In this document: positions 37,176 to 45,973 of the stretch, one piece after another | Layout of the letters: every line of letters starts with the position of its first letter | How positions within the stretch are numbered: position 1 is the first letter of the stretch | Assembly: GCA_026393755.1 (NCBI GenBank) | Contig: JAPKZO010000008.1 | Coordinates: 1 to 64,000, forward strand | DNA length: 64,000 nucleotides | Reading direction: 5' to 3' | Source of the DNA: Acidobacteriota bacterium | GTDB lineage: Bacteria; Acidobacteriota; Vicinamibacteria; Vicinamibacterales; JAKQTR01 | Made by a program: the position numbers and the translations under genes | The notes under the pieces: model-generated | What the model was told of the DNA's origin: nothing | The model's input: the letters and a program-made list of their open reading frames with translations, nothing else | The model's database searches: none

Positions 37176-38128
37176 CAATTCAGGCTCGCGCGCCGAGCGG
37201 GCAGCGGACCGAAGTTCGCTTCGAAGCGGGCCGAAAAGTCGGGCCATGTGTAGTGATGCGTGGATCCGCCCACATGCTCCAGCGCGTAGGCGGCCGCGAC
37301 GCTGCCCATCCGCCCGCACGTGTCGTAGCCGGCGCCCAGGGCCATCCCCTTCATGAAGCCTCCGCGGAACGCGTCGCCCACGCCGGTCGGATCGGCAATG
37401 CGCGCGGGCGGAACGGCCGGGATGTCAATCACCGCATCGCGCAGCAGAACGCTGGCGCCCTTCTCCCCCTTCGTCACCACGACGACGTCAGCCGACTGGA
37501 GCAACGCTTGCTCGTCGAACCCGGTCTTCTCGCGGATGATCTGGAATTCGTAGTCGTTCGAGATGATCAGGTGCGCGCCCTTGAGCCCTCGCATCAACTC
37601 GTCGCCCCCCATCCGCGCCACCTGCTGGCCCGGGTCGAAGATGTACGGCACCCCGATCGTCCGGCACTCCTCGGCGTACTGGACCATGGCCGCAGGATCG
37701 TTGGGGGAGATGATCACCAGGTCGCACCCGCCCGCGCGCGCGATCGACAGTTCAGCCGCGTGGGCCATCGCGCCCGTATAGAACGACGCGATCTGGTTGC
37801 CGTTCTGATCGGTGCTGCAGAAGAACGACGCGGTGAACTTGTCCGCAATCTCCTTGACCAGCGACGTATCGACGCCGGCGGTATCCAGCCAGGCACGATA
37901 CTCGCCGAAATCCTGGCCGGCGGTCGCCATCAGCCGCGGCCGCTCGCCAAGCAGCGCGAGCGTGTACGCGATGTTGGGCGCGCACCCGCCCCGCCGCTTG
38001 TCCATCGTGTCGACCAGGAAGCTCAGGCTGACGCGCTGGAGGTGATCGGGCAGCAGGTGCTCGGTGAAGCTGCCGGGAAACGACATCAGGTAGTCGTACG
38101 CGATGGAACCAGTGACGATGATGTTCAT
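37175..38128 (-). CDS. PfkB-family kinase, probable adenosine kinase
   Basis: The 317-residue protein has the PfkB frame: start IIVTGSIAYDYLMSFPG, glycine region KRRGGCAPNIAYTLALLG, and the active-site motif DPTGVGDAFRGGFMKGMALG with the catalytic Asp. The order GSIA.D.LM.FPG.F.E.LLP.HL..VSLSFLVD closely resembles mycobacterial adenosine kinase. The partner gene directly upstream (4-bp ATGA overlap) is methylthioadenosine phosphorylase, also a purine salvage enzyme, which agrees. A sugar kinase is the alternative. Confidence 0.85.
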   Translation of the reverse strand: MNIIVTGSIAYDYLMSFPGSFTEHLLPDHLQRVSLSFLVDTMDKRRGGCAPNIAYTLALLGERPRLMATAGQDFGEYRAWLDTAGVDTSLVKEIADKFTASFFCSTDQNGNQIASFYTGAMAHAAELSIARAGGCDLVIISPNDPAAMVQYAEECRTIGVPYIFDPGQQVARMGGDELMRGLKGAHLIISNDYEFQIIREKTGFDEQALLQSADVVVVTKGEKGASVLLRDAVIDIPAVPPARIADPTGVGDAFRGGFMKGMALGAGYDTCGRMGSVAAAYALEHVGGSTHHYTWPDFSARFEANFGPLPARRASLN

Positions 38129-38847
38129 GACGTTGCGATGTACCGGCCGATGATGGGAGCCAGTTCCCGCCTGATCTGGGCGGGGATGTGCTCCGGTCTG
38201 GTGATGATGGCGGTGGCGAGGGCTCGACCGCAGGCGCATGCCCGCCCGGCAGGCAGGAGCCTGATCGTCTCGGCGATGACCGCCTGTGCCGTCGCGGCGT
38301 TCCGCGTGAGGTTGCTGATAATCATCTCGACGCTCACCGAATCGTGATCCTCGTGCCAGCAGTCGTAGTCGGTCACCAGCGCGATGGTCGAATAGCAGAT
38401 CTCGGCCTCGCGCGCGAGCTTCGCTTCCTGCAGGTTCGTCATCCCGATCACGTCCATCCCCCACGAGCGATAGAGTCTCGATTCGGCCAGCGTCGAAAAC
38501 TGCGGTCCCTCCATGCACACGTACGTGCCGCCGGTGTGGACGGTCGCGCCGACCGCCTTCGCGGCGCGGGAGACGAGTTGCCCCAGTTCACCACAGACCG
38601 GATGCGCGAAGCCGACGTGGGCCACGAACCCGAAGATGTTCGCGCGGAAGTTGAGTTCGGATGGCAGGATGCGGTGCCCGGCCCCGTGGCGCGCGAGAAA
38701 CGCCACCCGCCGGCCGCGCAGCGTTGCGGTGACGTAGGGCCCGGAAGGCGGCCCGAACGGCGTTGTCAGCGTCACGTCCTCACGCTCGGTGAGGTCGGCC
38801 ATGTCGTACAGTCCGCTTCCTCCGATGATGCCGATCTCGACAGCCAT
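38125..38847 (-). CDS. mtnP: Methylthioadenosine phosphorylase family protein with internal deletion
   Basis: MtnP splits methylthioadenosine to adenine and methylthioribose-1-phosphate. The 240-residue product has the family start EIGIIGGSGLYDM, LARHGAGHRILPSELNFRANIFGF, then jumps to VAHVGFAHPVCGEL and continues normally (GGTYVCMEGPQFSTLAESRLYRSWGMDVIGMTNLQEAKLAREAE). Family members are about 285 residues; roughly 45 residues that hold the SAxGSL phosphate/substrate loop and VPDQ segment are missing at about 38637. The frame is kept. Activity is therefore doubtful. The ATG at 38847 lies four bases after the MeaB-fusion stop. Confidence 0.88.
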   Translation of the reverse strand: MAVEIGIIGGSGLYDMADLTEREDVTLTTPFGPPSGPYVTATLRGRRVAFLARHGAGHRILPSELNFRANIFGFVAHVGFAHPVCGELGQLVSRAAKAVGATVHTGGTYVCMEGPQFSTLAESRLYRSWGMDVIGMTNLQEAKLAREAEICYSTIALVTDYDCWHEDHDSVSVEMIISNLTRNAATAQAVIAETIRLLPAGRACACGRALATAIITRPEHIPAQIRRELAPIIGRYIATS

Positions 38848-38851
38848 CTCG

Positions 38852-40234
38852 TCAGTCCTTCCCGGCCTGTTTGAGTTCCACAAGCACACCGTGGGCGCTC
38901 GATGGATGAACAAACGCCACCAGCGCGCCTCCGGCGCCGGCGCGCGGCTCGTCGTCTATCAGCCTGACGCCGCGTTGTCTGAGGCGGGCCAGCGCGGCGC
39001 GGAGATCGTCGAGCTGCAGCGTGATGTGGTGCACGCCGGGGCCGCGTTTCCTTATGAACGCCGCGATCGGCGAGTCAGCCGTCGTCGCCTCCAGCAATTC
39101 GAGTGACGCCTCCCCGACAGGGACAAACGACACGCGCACTCCTTGCGAGACGACGACCTCGGGAGAGCCGACGTCGAGCCCGAGCGCGTCCCGGTAGAAC
39201 GCAACCGCCTCGGCCATGTCCCGGACGGCGATGCCGACATGGTCCAGCGTAGCCGGCCGCGATCCTCCGTGCCCGAGAGCCCGGTCGAGAATCGCCGCCG
39301 CGGCCGAGTACGGATCCAGCGTGCGTTCCGCGATCTGATCAAGCGTCTCGGCGAGCTCCCCGGTTCGACACACGTCGGCTTCCACGTACTCCATGAAGCG
39401 GCTCGCGAGCAGCTCACGCAGGCGGGACTCGTCCCGGAGGCGCCGGCGGGACAGGCGCTCGACGGTCGCGCGCGCCCGGAACGCGTCGATGGCCGCCGCC
39501 AGTTCCGGAACGCCCGCGCCAGTGGTGGCCTGGGTCCGCACCACAGGCGGCCGCCACTGGTCGGGCTCGAACGCCTCGAGCGCCAGCATGGTCTCGATCG
39601 ACGCCACCAGCCGGTCGGCGCCCTCCCGATCGGCCTTGTTGACGACGAAGACATCGGCGATTTCCATGATGCCGGCCTTCATGGCTTGCACTTCGTCGCC
39701 GGCGCCAGGCACGAGCGTCACAATGGACACATCGGCGGTGCGGACGATGTCCACTTCGTCCTGACCGACCCCGACCGTTTCAATGATGACCCAGTCGTAA
39801 CCTGCGGCGTCGAGCACCTGCGCGGCTTCGTGGGTTGCCCGGGCGAGCCCGCCCAGATGGCCGCGAGTAGCCATGCTCCGGATGAAGACGCCGGCGTCGC
39901 CGGCGTGGGTCTGCATGCGTACGCGATCGCCGAGGATGGCGCCGCCCGTGTAGGGACTGGTCGGATCGACGGCCACCACGCCGACCGTCTCTCCGCCCTG
40001 GCGGAGATGGGCCGTCAACCGGTCCACCAGCGTGCTCTTGCCCGCCCCAGGGGGCCCCGTGATGCCGACCAGGTACGCCCCCCCGGTGTGAGGAAACACG
40101 TCGCCGATGAGCGCCGCCGCCTGCGGGGCGTCGTCTTCGATCAGGGAAATGGCGCGCGCAATCGCCCGCGGGTCGCCCTCGAGGACGCGCTCACTCAGCC
40201 GACGCGGCTGCCCGGCCGTAGTCGACGCGCTCAT
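38852..40234 (-). CDS. Fusion of MeaB-type GTPase and methylmalonyl-CoA epimerase
   Basis: Residues 1 to about 320 are MeaB/ArgK, the G-protein chaperone that loads and protects B12-dependent methylmalonyl-CoA mutase: P-loop GITGPPGAGKST (57-68), VGVVAVDPTSPYTGGAILGDR, ETVGVGQDE and the NKAD base motif. Residues 326-460 are a glyoxalase-fold epimerase: DHVGIAVRDMAEAVAFYRD and GVHHITLQLDDL with metal-ligand His/Glu, ending LVELKQ. The epimerase makes the isomer the mutase uses, so the fusion joins two steps of propionate metabolism. The mutase itself is not in view. It starts four bases after the acyl-CoA dehydrogenase stop. Confidence 0.93.
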   Translation of the reverse strand: MSASTTAGQPRRLSERVLEGDPRAIARAISLIEDDAPQAAALIGDVFPHTGGAYLVGITGPPGAGKSTLVDRLTAHLRQGGETVGVVAVDPTSPYTGGAILGDRVRMQTHAGDAGVFIRSMATRGHLGGLARATHEAAQVLDAAGYDWVIIETVGVGQDEVDIVRTADVSIVTLVPGAGDEVQAMKAGIMEIADVFVVNKADREGADRLVASIETMLALEAFEPDQWRPPVVRTQATTGAGVPELAAAIDAFRARATVERLSRRRLRDESRLRELLASRFMEYVEADVCRTGELAETLDQIAERTLDPYSAAAAILDRALGHGGSRPATLDHVGIAVRDMAEAVAFYRDALGLDVGSPEVVVSQGVRVSFVPVGEASLELLEATTADSPIAAFIRKRGPGVHHITLQLDDLRAALARLRQRGVRLIDDEPRAGAGGALVAFVHPSSAHGVLVELKQAGKD

Positions 40235-40238
40235 TGGG

Positions 40239-41387
40239 TCAGGCCGTCGCCGCCAGCAACTGCCGGGCGATGACGAGGCGCTGGATCTCGCTGGTGCCTT
40301 CACCGATGGTGGTCAGTTTCACATCGCGGAAGAACTTCTCGGCTGGATAATCCTTCACGAAGCCGTACCCGCCGTGGATCTGCACGCACTCTTCCGACGC
40401 CCGAACGGCCACCTCGCTCGACATAAGCTTGGCCATCGCCGACTCGCGCGACGTGCGCACGCCCTTGTCCTTCAGATAGGCCGCCCGGTAGGTGAGCAAT
40501 CTCGCCGCTTCAATGCGCGTGGCCAGATCCACCAGTTTCCACTGGATGGCCTGGAACGAGGCAATCGGCTGGCCGAACTGCACCCGTTCGAGCGCATAGC
40601 GCCGGGCGGTCTCGTACGCGCCCTGCGCCAGGCCGACTGCCAGGGCCGCAATGCCGATGCGTCCGGCGTCGAGCACTTGCAGCGTATTGATGAAACCCTC
40701 GTTCTCGGTTCCCAGGATCGCCTCGGCGCCCACGCGGCAGTCCCGAAGGATCAGCTCGCTGGTGTCGCTGGCGCGCATCCCGAGCTTGTCTTCGTGCCGA
40801 CCGGCGGCCATCCCGGGATTGCCGCGCTCGACGATGAAGGCCGAGATGCCGTGCGAACCTTTCGTCTTGTCGGTGACGGCCATGACGACCGCGACGTCGC
40901 CGATGCCGCCATGCGTGATGAACGCCTTGGCGCCGTTCAGCACCCAGCCCGCGCCGTCGCGCACCGCCGCTGTCCGGAGCCGCGCCGCGTCCGAACCCGC
41001 CGTCGGTTCGGTCAGACCCCAGGCCCCAATCCACTCGCCCTTCGCGAGCGGCACCAGATACTGCTGCTTCTGCGCCTCGGTTCCGAACATCGCGATATGC
41101 GCGGAGCACAGTCCGTTGTGCGCCGCGACCGAGAGCGACACGGCCGGATCAATACGGGCCAGTTCCTCGACGCAGATGCAGTAGTCGATCGCGGACATCG
41201 CCGCGCCGCCGTACTCCTCCGGAAACTGGATCCCCATCAGGCCAAGTGCCGCCATCTTCGTGACAAGCGAGCGCGGGAACGCCTGCGCCTCGTCCCATTC
41301 GCGGACGTACGGGCGGATTTCGGTTTCGGCGAATTCGCGAACGGCGCGCCGGAGCAGATCTTGCTGGTCGGTTGGTCGGAAGTCCAT
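40239..41387 (-). CDS. Acyl-CoA dehydrogenase
   Basis: The 382-residue flavoprotein oxidises acyl-CoA to enoyl-CoA and passes electrons to ETF. Visible family marks are [11 protein letters not shown]-like [32 protein letters not shown] for FAD binding, [11 protein letters not shown], and the C-terminal [34 protein letters not shown]. The chain-length preference cannot be read; short or branched chains are likely from the neighbouring methylmalonyl-CoA genes. It appears to be the first gene of the run reaching to lolD. Confidence 0.94.
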   Translation of the reverse strand: MDFRPTDQQDLLRRAVREFAETEIRPYVREWDEAQAFPRSLVTKMAALGLMGIQFPEEYGGAAMSAIDYCICVEELARIDPAVSLSVAAHNGLCSAHIAMFGTEAQKQQYLVPLAKGEWIGAWGLTEPTAGSDAARLRTAAVRDGAGWVLNGAKAFITHGGIGDVAVVMAVTDKTKGSHGISAFIVERGNPGMAAGRHEDKLGMRASDTSELILRDCRVGAEAILGTENEGFINTLQVLDAGRIGIAALAVGLAQGAYETARRYALERVQFGQPIASFQAIQWKLVDLATRIEAARLLTYRAAYLKDKGVRTSRESAMAKLMSSEVAVRASEECVQIHGGYGFVKDYPAEKFFRDVKLTTIGEGTSEIQRLVIARQLLAATA

Positions 41388-41420
41388 GGGATCTAGAAAT
41401 TTACCACACGCGGCTACGCC

Positions 41421-41434
41421 GAATCCCGAATCCC
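41421..41434. repeat. Two 7-bp tandem units (GAATCCC)
   Basis: GAATCCC is repeated twice directly before the stop codon of the lectin-like gene on the plus strand view. A further, weaker unit precedes it. It resembles the other 7-bp arrays in this window. Confidence 0.45.
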
Positions 41435-42114
41435 TAGTAGAAGACCGTCACGCGCCAATTCCCGGAGTTGTCACCGAGAAAGTCGTCATTGATTCCCAGC
41501 AAGAGCCTGCCGTTCCCGCGGATGCGGATGGGCCCCTGCTCGTTGCCGATGAAGAACAGGTCGCGCGATCGTTCGCCCACTTTGCCAATCAGCGACGCAC
41601 CCGGCCGGTTCGGAATGGGCCGATTCGGATTTGACGGCGAGTTTCTCTCGCCCTCGGGGCCGTCCCTCCGCCCCTTGCCCCACGTCACCTGGCCAGCGGC
41701 CTGGAAGTAAACCATCTGGCCATCGCGCACCTCGATGCCGGCGTCCACCCACGGCACGTTGGCCGACACCACGACCTGGCGTTCGCGCATGCCGGGACGC
41801 GGGCCGTCATTGGGATTGCGGCCGGGACCCTGCGGACCACGCCCCTCCCCACGCCCTTCACCGAGCCCAGAGCCGCGGTTCCCCGATTCGTCGTCGAAAT
41901 CGATCCGCCGCACTTCGCGCAGGTCCACCCTGACGATCCTCGAGTTGAAACCGCGCTCCTCCCGGAACTCAACCTGACCGTTCCGGACGGCAACCAGTTG
42001 CCCGCGCAGTTGATCGCCATTGCGCATGACGAGGGTGTCGGCGGCGACAGCCAGGCCCGCCGCCATTACGAAAGCCAGTGTCAGCCAGAAGGATGATGTT
42101 CGCGTGTTCGCCAT
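41434..42114 (-). CDS. Secreted protein with LecA/PA-IL-like galactose-lectin domain
   Basis: The 226-residue protein has a signal peptide ([20 protein letters not shown]), a short beta-rich N-terminal part ([20 protein letters not shown] to residue 75), a Gly/Arg/Pro-rich linker (about 78-108), and a C-terminal domain [30 protein letters not shown] ... [25 protein letters not shown]. The last stretch matches the calcium-dependent PA-IL lectin fold, where NDD and DN residues hold calcium. I infer carbohydrate binding outside the cell or in the periplasm. Confidence 0.75.
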   Translation of the reverse strand: MANTRTSSFWLTLAFVMAAGLAVAADTLVMRNGDQLRGQLVAVRNGQVEFREERGFNSRIVRVDLREVRRIDFDDESGNRGSGLGEGRGEGRGPQGPGRNPNDGPRPGMRERQVVVSANVPWVDAGIEVRDGQMVYFQAAGQVTWGKGRRDGPEGERNSPSNPNRPIPNRPGASLIGKVGERSRDLFFIGNEQGPIRIRGNGRLLLGINDDFLGDNSGNWRVTVFY

Positions 42115-42189
42115 GTCTTCCCCCCGAAGGATGCGGTCTGGTATTCTCTCTCCAGGCCCATACTACCACCCCTTAAGGAGTGCCCCGCT

Positions 42190-42687
42190 ATGACCTTTCG
42201 CCCAACGGCTGCTGCGGTTCTTGCGGTCGGGGCGCTGTTGCTGCCCTCGCCAGCCCGAGCCGATGTCACGGCGTTTATCGGGTCGCTCAAGTCGACGGCC
42301 CCGCAGGCCGCAAGTCAGACGGTGAGCGGCGTCGCGGCTGGTGTGACGCTGGTTGTGGTGGGATTCGAATTCGAGTACTCGCACGCGTCGGAAGATGCCG
42401 CGGCTGCGAAGGCCGGGCTCTCGACCGGGATGGTCAGCGCGCTCGTGCGGACGCCGACGGGGCGGATTCAGTTCTACGGGATGGTGGGCGTGGGCGTGTA
42501 CCGGGAGACGCTGGGCGCCAGCGCCACGACGAACACCATGGCGTCGGTGGGTGGCGGGGCCACGATCGGCCTCGCGGGCCCTCTCGGCGTGCGGATCGAC
42601 TACCGCCTCTTCACGCTCAGGAACCCGGCCAACGCCGACACCTCGACGCGGCACCGCATCTACGCGGGAGTCAATCTCAAGTTCTGA
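42190..42687 (+). CDS. Outer-membrane beta-barrel protein (small, OmpA/OmpX-like)
   Basis: The 165-residue protein has a signal peptide ending in PSPARA, then alternating beta strands rich in Gly and aromatic residues (VTLVVVGFEFEYSHAS, GRIQFYGMVGVGVYRETLG, GPLGVRIDYRLFTLR) and a terminal strand HRIYAGVNLKF ending in Phe, the BAM recognition residue. The length suggests an eight-strand barrel. The role is unknown. TTAAGGAG stands nine bases before the ATG. It diverges from the lectin-like gene across a 75-bp gap. Confidence 0.8.
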   Translation: MTFRPTAAAVLAVGALLLPSPARADVTAFIGSLKSTAPQAASQTVSGVAAGVTLVVVGFEFEYSHASEDAAAAKAGLSTGMVSALVRTPTGRIQFYGMVGVGVYRETLGASATTNTMASVGGGATIGLAGPLGVRIDYRLFTLRNPANADTSTRHRIYAGVNLKF

Positions 42688-42703
42688 TGTGAAAGCGCCG
42701 GCG

Positions 42704-42737
42704 CGGGTACGGGGCGCCTGACGGCACTCCGTACCCG
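42704..42737. terminator. Hairpin between convergent genes
   Basis: CGGGTACGG (42704-42712) and CCGTACCCG (42729-42737) form a perfect 9-bp stem with a 16-base loop. It stands exactly between the stop codons of the convergent genes at 42687 and 42743 and could stop transcripts from both sides. There is no U-run, so an intrinsic terminator is only likely. Confidence 0.5.
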
Positions 42738-42742
42738 GCGGC

Positions 42743-43267
42743 CTACTTCATGTCGGCGACGAGCTTGTAATTCTGCAGCGTCACGCCGCCAGCGTACGAG
42801 GCGCTGTAGATCTTGAAGAGTTCCTGCACTTCGGCCGGAAACACCTTGGCGAGGATCTTCGACAGCGTGTAGTCGGCGTCCTTGACAACCGGGTCCACGA
42901 CGAACACGTACAGGAAATTGCCGCCGGCAATCGGCTCGGGGTTCTTGTACACGCGCCAGCCCTGGGCCATCGCCTTGTGGACCGGATCGTCGCTCTTGGC
43001 CAGCGCCTCTTTCAGTTTCGCGATGACCTTTTCGAAATCCTCGGTCTTGTCAGGCTTGATCACGTTGAACATCATGCCGAGATCACCCGTGAACACGCGG
43101 GCTGCCGGCACAGCCTGTGCGGCTGGTGCGGGCGCGGCCTGCGGTGAGGCGGCCGCCGCCTGGGCGTTTGAATGGGCGACCGAAACCGCCAGAGCGGCCA
43201 GGGTCAGAGTCAGTCCAGTTACGATGCGCCGCCATCTGGCAGCACGCGGCATCCACGTCGACAGCAT
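42743..43267 (-). CDS. Secreted protein of unknown function
   Basis: The 174-residue protein has a signal peptide (RIVTGLTLTLAALAVSVAHSNAQA), an Ala/Pro/Gln-rich spacer to about residue 60, and a folded part VFTGDLGMMFNVIKPDKTEDFEKVIAKLKEAL ... GWRVYKNPEPIAGGNFLYVFVVDPVVKDADYTLSKIL. The NVIKPDKTxDFExV wording suggests a dimeric alpha/beta-barrel (EthD-like) fold; I cannot place it further. The ATG at 43267 has AGGAGG upstream. Nothing in the context points to a role. Confidence 0.75.
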   Translation of the reverse strand: MLSTWMPRAARWRRIVTGLTLTLAALAVSVAHSNAQAAAASPQAAPAPAAQAVPAARVFTGDLGMMFNVIKPDKTEDFEKVIAKLKEALAKSDDPVHKAMAQGWRVYKNPEPIAGGNFLYVFVVDPVVKDADYTLSKILAKVFPAEVQELFKIYSASYAGGVTLQNYKLVADMK

Positions 43268-43348
43268 TGCAGAGCCTCCTTGGCGATTGGCGTGTTGTAA
43301 CGTGCGAGTCCCGATACTGTAGCGTACCCGCCCCCGAGAAGAAAACAA

Positions 43349-44491
43349 CTAGACGAAGACCGCCAGCACCTCGTTGGCCAGCAGCATCCCCTGCCGGCTG
43401 AGCCAGAGCCGGCCCTGCTCGTGCCGGAGCAGACCTGCGTCGAGAGAGGGCTGAAGACGGCCTCCGTACAGGGCCCAGATGTCGAGCCCGTACGTCCGCC
43501 GCAGATCCTCGACGCCCACACCCTCCACCAGCCGGAGCCCGGTGATCAGGGCCTCCTGCCAGCGATTCTCGGGCGAGAGTACTCGGCTCTCCGTTTGGAC
43601 GTCAGCGCCGGCCTCGATGGCGGAGACGAACAACTCCGTGTCCGATACGTTCCTCCAGCGGACTCCGCCGACGGTCGAATGCGCGCCGGGGCCGAACCCG
43701 AACCACTCGCCGTCCATCCAGTACTTCAGATTGTGCCTCGATTCGAACCCGGGGCGCGCGACATTCGAAATTTCGTACTGCGCAAGACCGGCCGCCTCGA
43801 CCATCGCCATCGCCAGTTCGTACATGTCCGCCGCCGTGTCATCAGGCGCCTGCGACCACCGCTCTCGTGCCATCTGCTCACGCAGGGGCGCGTGGGGATA
43901 CAACTCGAGGATGTACAGGGATGCATGGTCCGGTGCCACGGAGATGAGCCCCTCGACCGACTCGCGCCACTCGGCGAGGTTTTGTCCAGGCAGCCACATC
44001 ATCAGGTCGATGCTGAGGTTGTCAAACCCCGCCGTCCGAGCGTCGCTGACCGCGCGGCGCGCCGATGCCTGATCGTGAATCCGCCCGAGCCGCGCCAGTT
44101 CGTCATCGCGAAACGACTGCACGCCAATGCTCAGGCGATTGACGCCGGCGGCTCGATACCCGGATAACGTCTCGAGGGAGACGGTCTCGGGGTTCACTTC
44201 CAGCGTGACCTCTGCGTCGGTTGCGACGGAGAAGCCCTGCCGGCAACTGTCGATGATGGACGCGAGTTCGGCCGGCGTCAGCAGTGACGGTGTGCCCCCG
44301 CCGAAGTAGATCGTATCGGCGGCACGTGATGCCGCATCGGTGACGGTGGACGCCACGCGCCCGATGTGCGATCGCACGGCGGCGACGTACCGGGCTTTGA
44401 GCGGGCCGTCAAGAAGGGCGCGGTTGAAGTTGCAGTAGTTGCAGATGCGGCGGCAGAACGGCACGTGGATGTAGAGCCCGAACGCAGCCAT
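43349..44491 (-). CDS. hemW: HemW family radical SAM heme chaperone
   Basis: HemW binds heme and a 4Fe-4S cluster and resembles coproporphyrinogen dehydrogenase without its activity. The 380-residue product has YIHVPFCRRICNYCNFNR (Cys13, Cys17, Cys20), TIYFGGGTPSLLTPAEL, EVNPETVSLETLSGYRAAGVNRLSIGVQSF, and HNLKYWMDGEWFGFGPGAHS, the HemW-type C-terminal features. It follows the DnaC-like gene by 12 bp. True HemN (with CxxxCxxCxC) is the alternative, but here Phe follows the third Cys motif. Confidence 0.92.
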   Translation of the reverse strand: MAAFGLYIHVPFCRRICNYCNFNRALLDGPLKARYVAAVRSHIGRVASTVTDAASRAADTIYFGGGTPSLLTPAELASIIDSCRQGFSVATDAEVTLEVNPETVSLETLSGYRAAGVNRLSIGVQSFRDDELARLGRIHDQASARRAVSDARTAGFDNLSIDLMMWLPGQNLAEWRESVEGLISVAPDHASLYILELYPHAPLREQMARERWSQAPDDTAADMYELAMAMVEAAGLAQYEISNVARPGFESRHNLKYWMDGEWFGFGPGAHSTVGGVRWRNVSDTELFVSAIEAGADVQTESRVLSPENRWQEALITGLRLVEGVGVEDLRRTYGLDIWALYGGRLQPSLDAGLLRHEQGRLWLSRQGMLLANEVLAVFV

Positions 44492-44503
44492 CGCGGCCAG
44501 AGA

Positions 44504-45346
44504 CTAGGATGTGCCGGCGCGGCCGCCCGGCCACTTGAGATCGGCCTTCGAATCTGGCAGTTGCGCCCGGGCGGGCGTCGGACGAACCGCCGCCACGCGG
44601 CCCTTCTTGCCCTGGCGCTTCAGCTTCCACTTCGCGACCAGATCCTCGTCGCTGTATTGGGCCCCCTCATCGCGATAGTCGGCGGCATCGAGCACCACGA
44701 ACTCGCACATTTCGTGCAGCCGCGAGTACATCCGGAACCCGATCCGGCAGAGCAGCGAATTCGGGTCGGTATCGTCGGGCTGAGCCTCGTAGTTCGACGT
44801 GAAGACCGTCGGCCGCCGCTCGTTGTAGCGAGTGTTGACGATGAGCGACAGGGTTTCCTCAACCCATTCCGACGTCTTCTCGGCGCCCAGATCGTCGAGC
44901 ACCAGCAGTTCGGCGGTCATCACCGGGCGCAGCACTTCAATCTCGGTGGTGCGCACGACCGGATCGTAGGTGCTGCGGATCACGCGCAGCAGATCGCGGG
45001 TGTCGTAGTACAAGCCCTTCGCCCCGCGCGTCGCCACGACCTGTCGCAGCACGGCCACGGCGAGGTGCGTCTTGCCGACGCCGGGAGGGCCCTCCAGGAA
45101 CAGGCCTCGATCGACCACCGGAAACGCCTCGGCCAGCTTGACGGCCCGGGCCCGGGCGCGAGTGAGTGACTCGTTGTAGGCGCGAAAATTCCCGAGATCG
45201 CAGTGCTGGTACCGCCGGGGAATGCGTGCCTCAACCGCGAGACGCGACGCCTGCTGATCGCGCCAGCAGTCGCAGCGAGTCGCGTGACGCACGCCCTCGC
45301 GCACCACCATCTTCCAACCGGTGCCGTCGCAAACAGGGCAGTTCAT
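44504..45346 (-). CDS. DnaC/IstB-like AAA+ ATPase
   Basis: The 280-residue protein has an N-terminal zinc-like cluster (CPVC at 3-6 and CDC at 25-27), then GLFLEGPPGVGKTHLAVAVL (Walker A, 86-93), LLVLDDLGAEKTSEW (Walker B) and the VFTSNY sensor. DnaC/DnaI-like proteins load the replicative helicase; IstB relatives serve transposons, but no transposase gene is near, so a chromosomal replication or repair role is more likely. The C-terminal 50 residues are basic and probably flexible. Confidence 0.85.
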   Translation of the reverse strand: MNCPVCDGTGWKMVVREGVRHATRCDCWRDQQASRLAVEARIPRRYQHCDLGNFRAYNESLTRARARAVKLAEAFPVVDRGLFLEGPPGVGKTHLAVAVLRQVVATRGAKGLYYDTRDLLRVIRSTYDPVVRTTEIEVLRPVMTAELLVLDDLGAEKTSEWVEETLSLIVNTRYNERRPTVFTSNYEAQPDDTDPNSLLCRIGFRMYSRLHEMCEFVVLDAADYRDEGAQYSDEDLVAKWKLKRQGKKGRVAAVRPTPARAQLPDSKADLKWPGGRAGTS

Positions 45347-45459
45347 TCGGGCTCGGTCACTCGCGTCATGACAGTCAGAATCACGGAGCAGGAACCAGGA
45401 AGCAAAGAGAGAATACTACAGGATCTCCGGGCACGCGGTGTCCACTTTGTGCACACAGC

Positions 45460-45494
45460 GCTTCTTACTTCATGCTTCTTACTTCTTGCTTCTG
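45460..45494. repeat. Five degenerate 7-bp tandem units at the hspR 3' end
   Basis: Plus strand units are GCTTCTT, ACTTCAT, GCTTCTT, ACTTCTT, GCTTCTG. The array runs into the last codons of hspR, so the stop codon and the final SKK residues lie inside it. Confidence 0.7.
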
Positions 45495-45937
45495 ATTTCT
45501 TCGACAGGCTTCGGGGCAGGCGCGGGAGCGGGAGACGCCGGAGCGCTCCTGGCGATATCGACCGGCGTCGAACGCACGAGGGCCGTGTTGAGCCGCTGTT
45601 CCCAGTCGCCGAGGCCGCGGGCGAGTTCGCGCTTCACGTACTCCATGAACTCGTTGACCTCGTGCTGCATGTCCTCCATTTTCTGCCGCATGTTGAGGAT
45701 GATCTCGACACCGGCCAGATTGACACCCAGATCACGGGTCAGCGACAGGATCGTCTCAAGGCGCTGAAGATCGTCATCCGAATACAGCCGCGTGTTGCCG
45801 TCGGTGCGCGACGGCTTCAGGAGACCCTCCCGCTCGTAGAGTCGCAGCGTCTGCGGATGAATGCTGTATTTCTGGGCCACCGCGCTGATCATGTAGTACG
45901 CCCTGCCGGCGCCGGAACTCTTCCTGGTGGCCATCAT
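45479..45937 (-). CDS. hspR: HspR, MerR-family heat-shock repressor
   Basis: HspR represses the dnaK operon and is released by heat, with DnaK as co-repressor in Actinobacteria. The 152-residue protein has the MerR helix-turn-helix YMISAVAQKYSIHPQTLRLYEREGLLKPSRTDGNTRLYSDDDL, then a coiled coil (LETILSLTRDLGVNLAGVEIIL) and an Ala/Pro-rich tail. The family GVNLAGVE segment is intact. Its place behind dnaK and dnaJ matches hspR operons. The C-terminal end is formed by a 7-bp repeat array. Confidence 0.92.
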   Translation of the reverse strand: MMATRKSSGAGRAYYMISAVAQKYSIHPQTLRLYEREGLLKPSRTDGNTRLYSDDDLQRLETILSLTRDLGVNLAGVEIILNMRQKMEDMQHEVNEFMEYVKRELARGLGDWEQRLNTALVRSTPVDIARSAPASPAPAPAPKPVEEIRSKK

Positions 45938-45973
45938 TGTCTCCTCTTCCTCCGCCGATCCGACTGGGTCGGG

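Noticed and set aside
44504-45346. IstB-type transposon helper
   Set aside because: No transposase gene, inverted repeats or target duplications are near; the zinc-like N-terminus and neighbours suit a chromosomal DnaC/DnaI-like protein.
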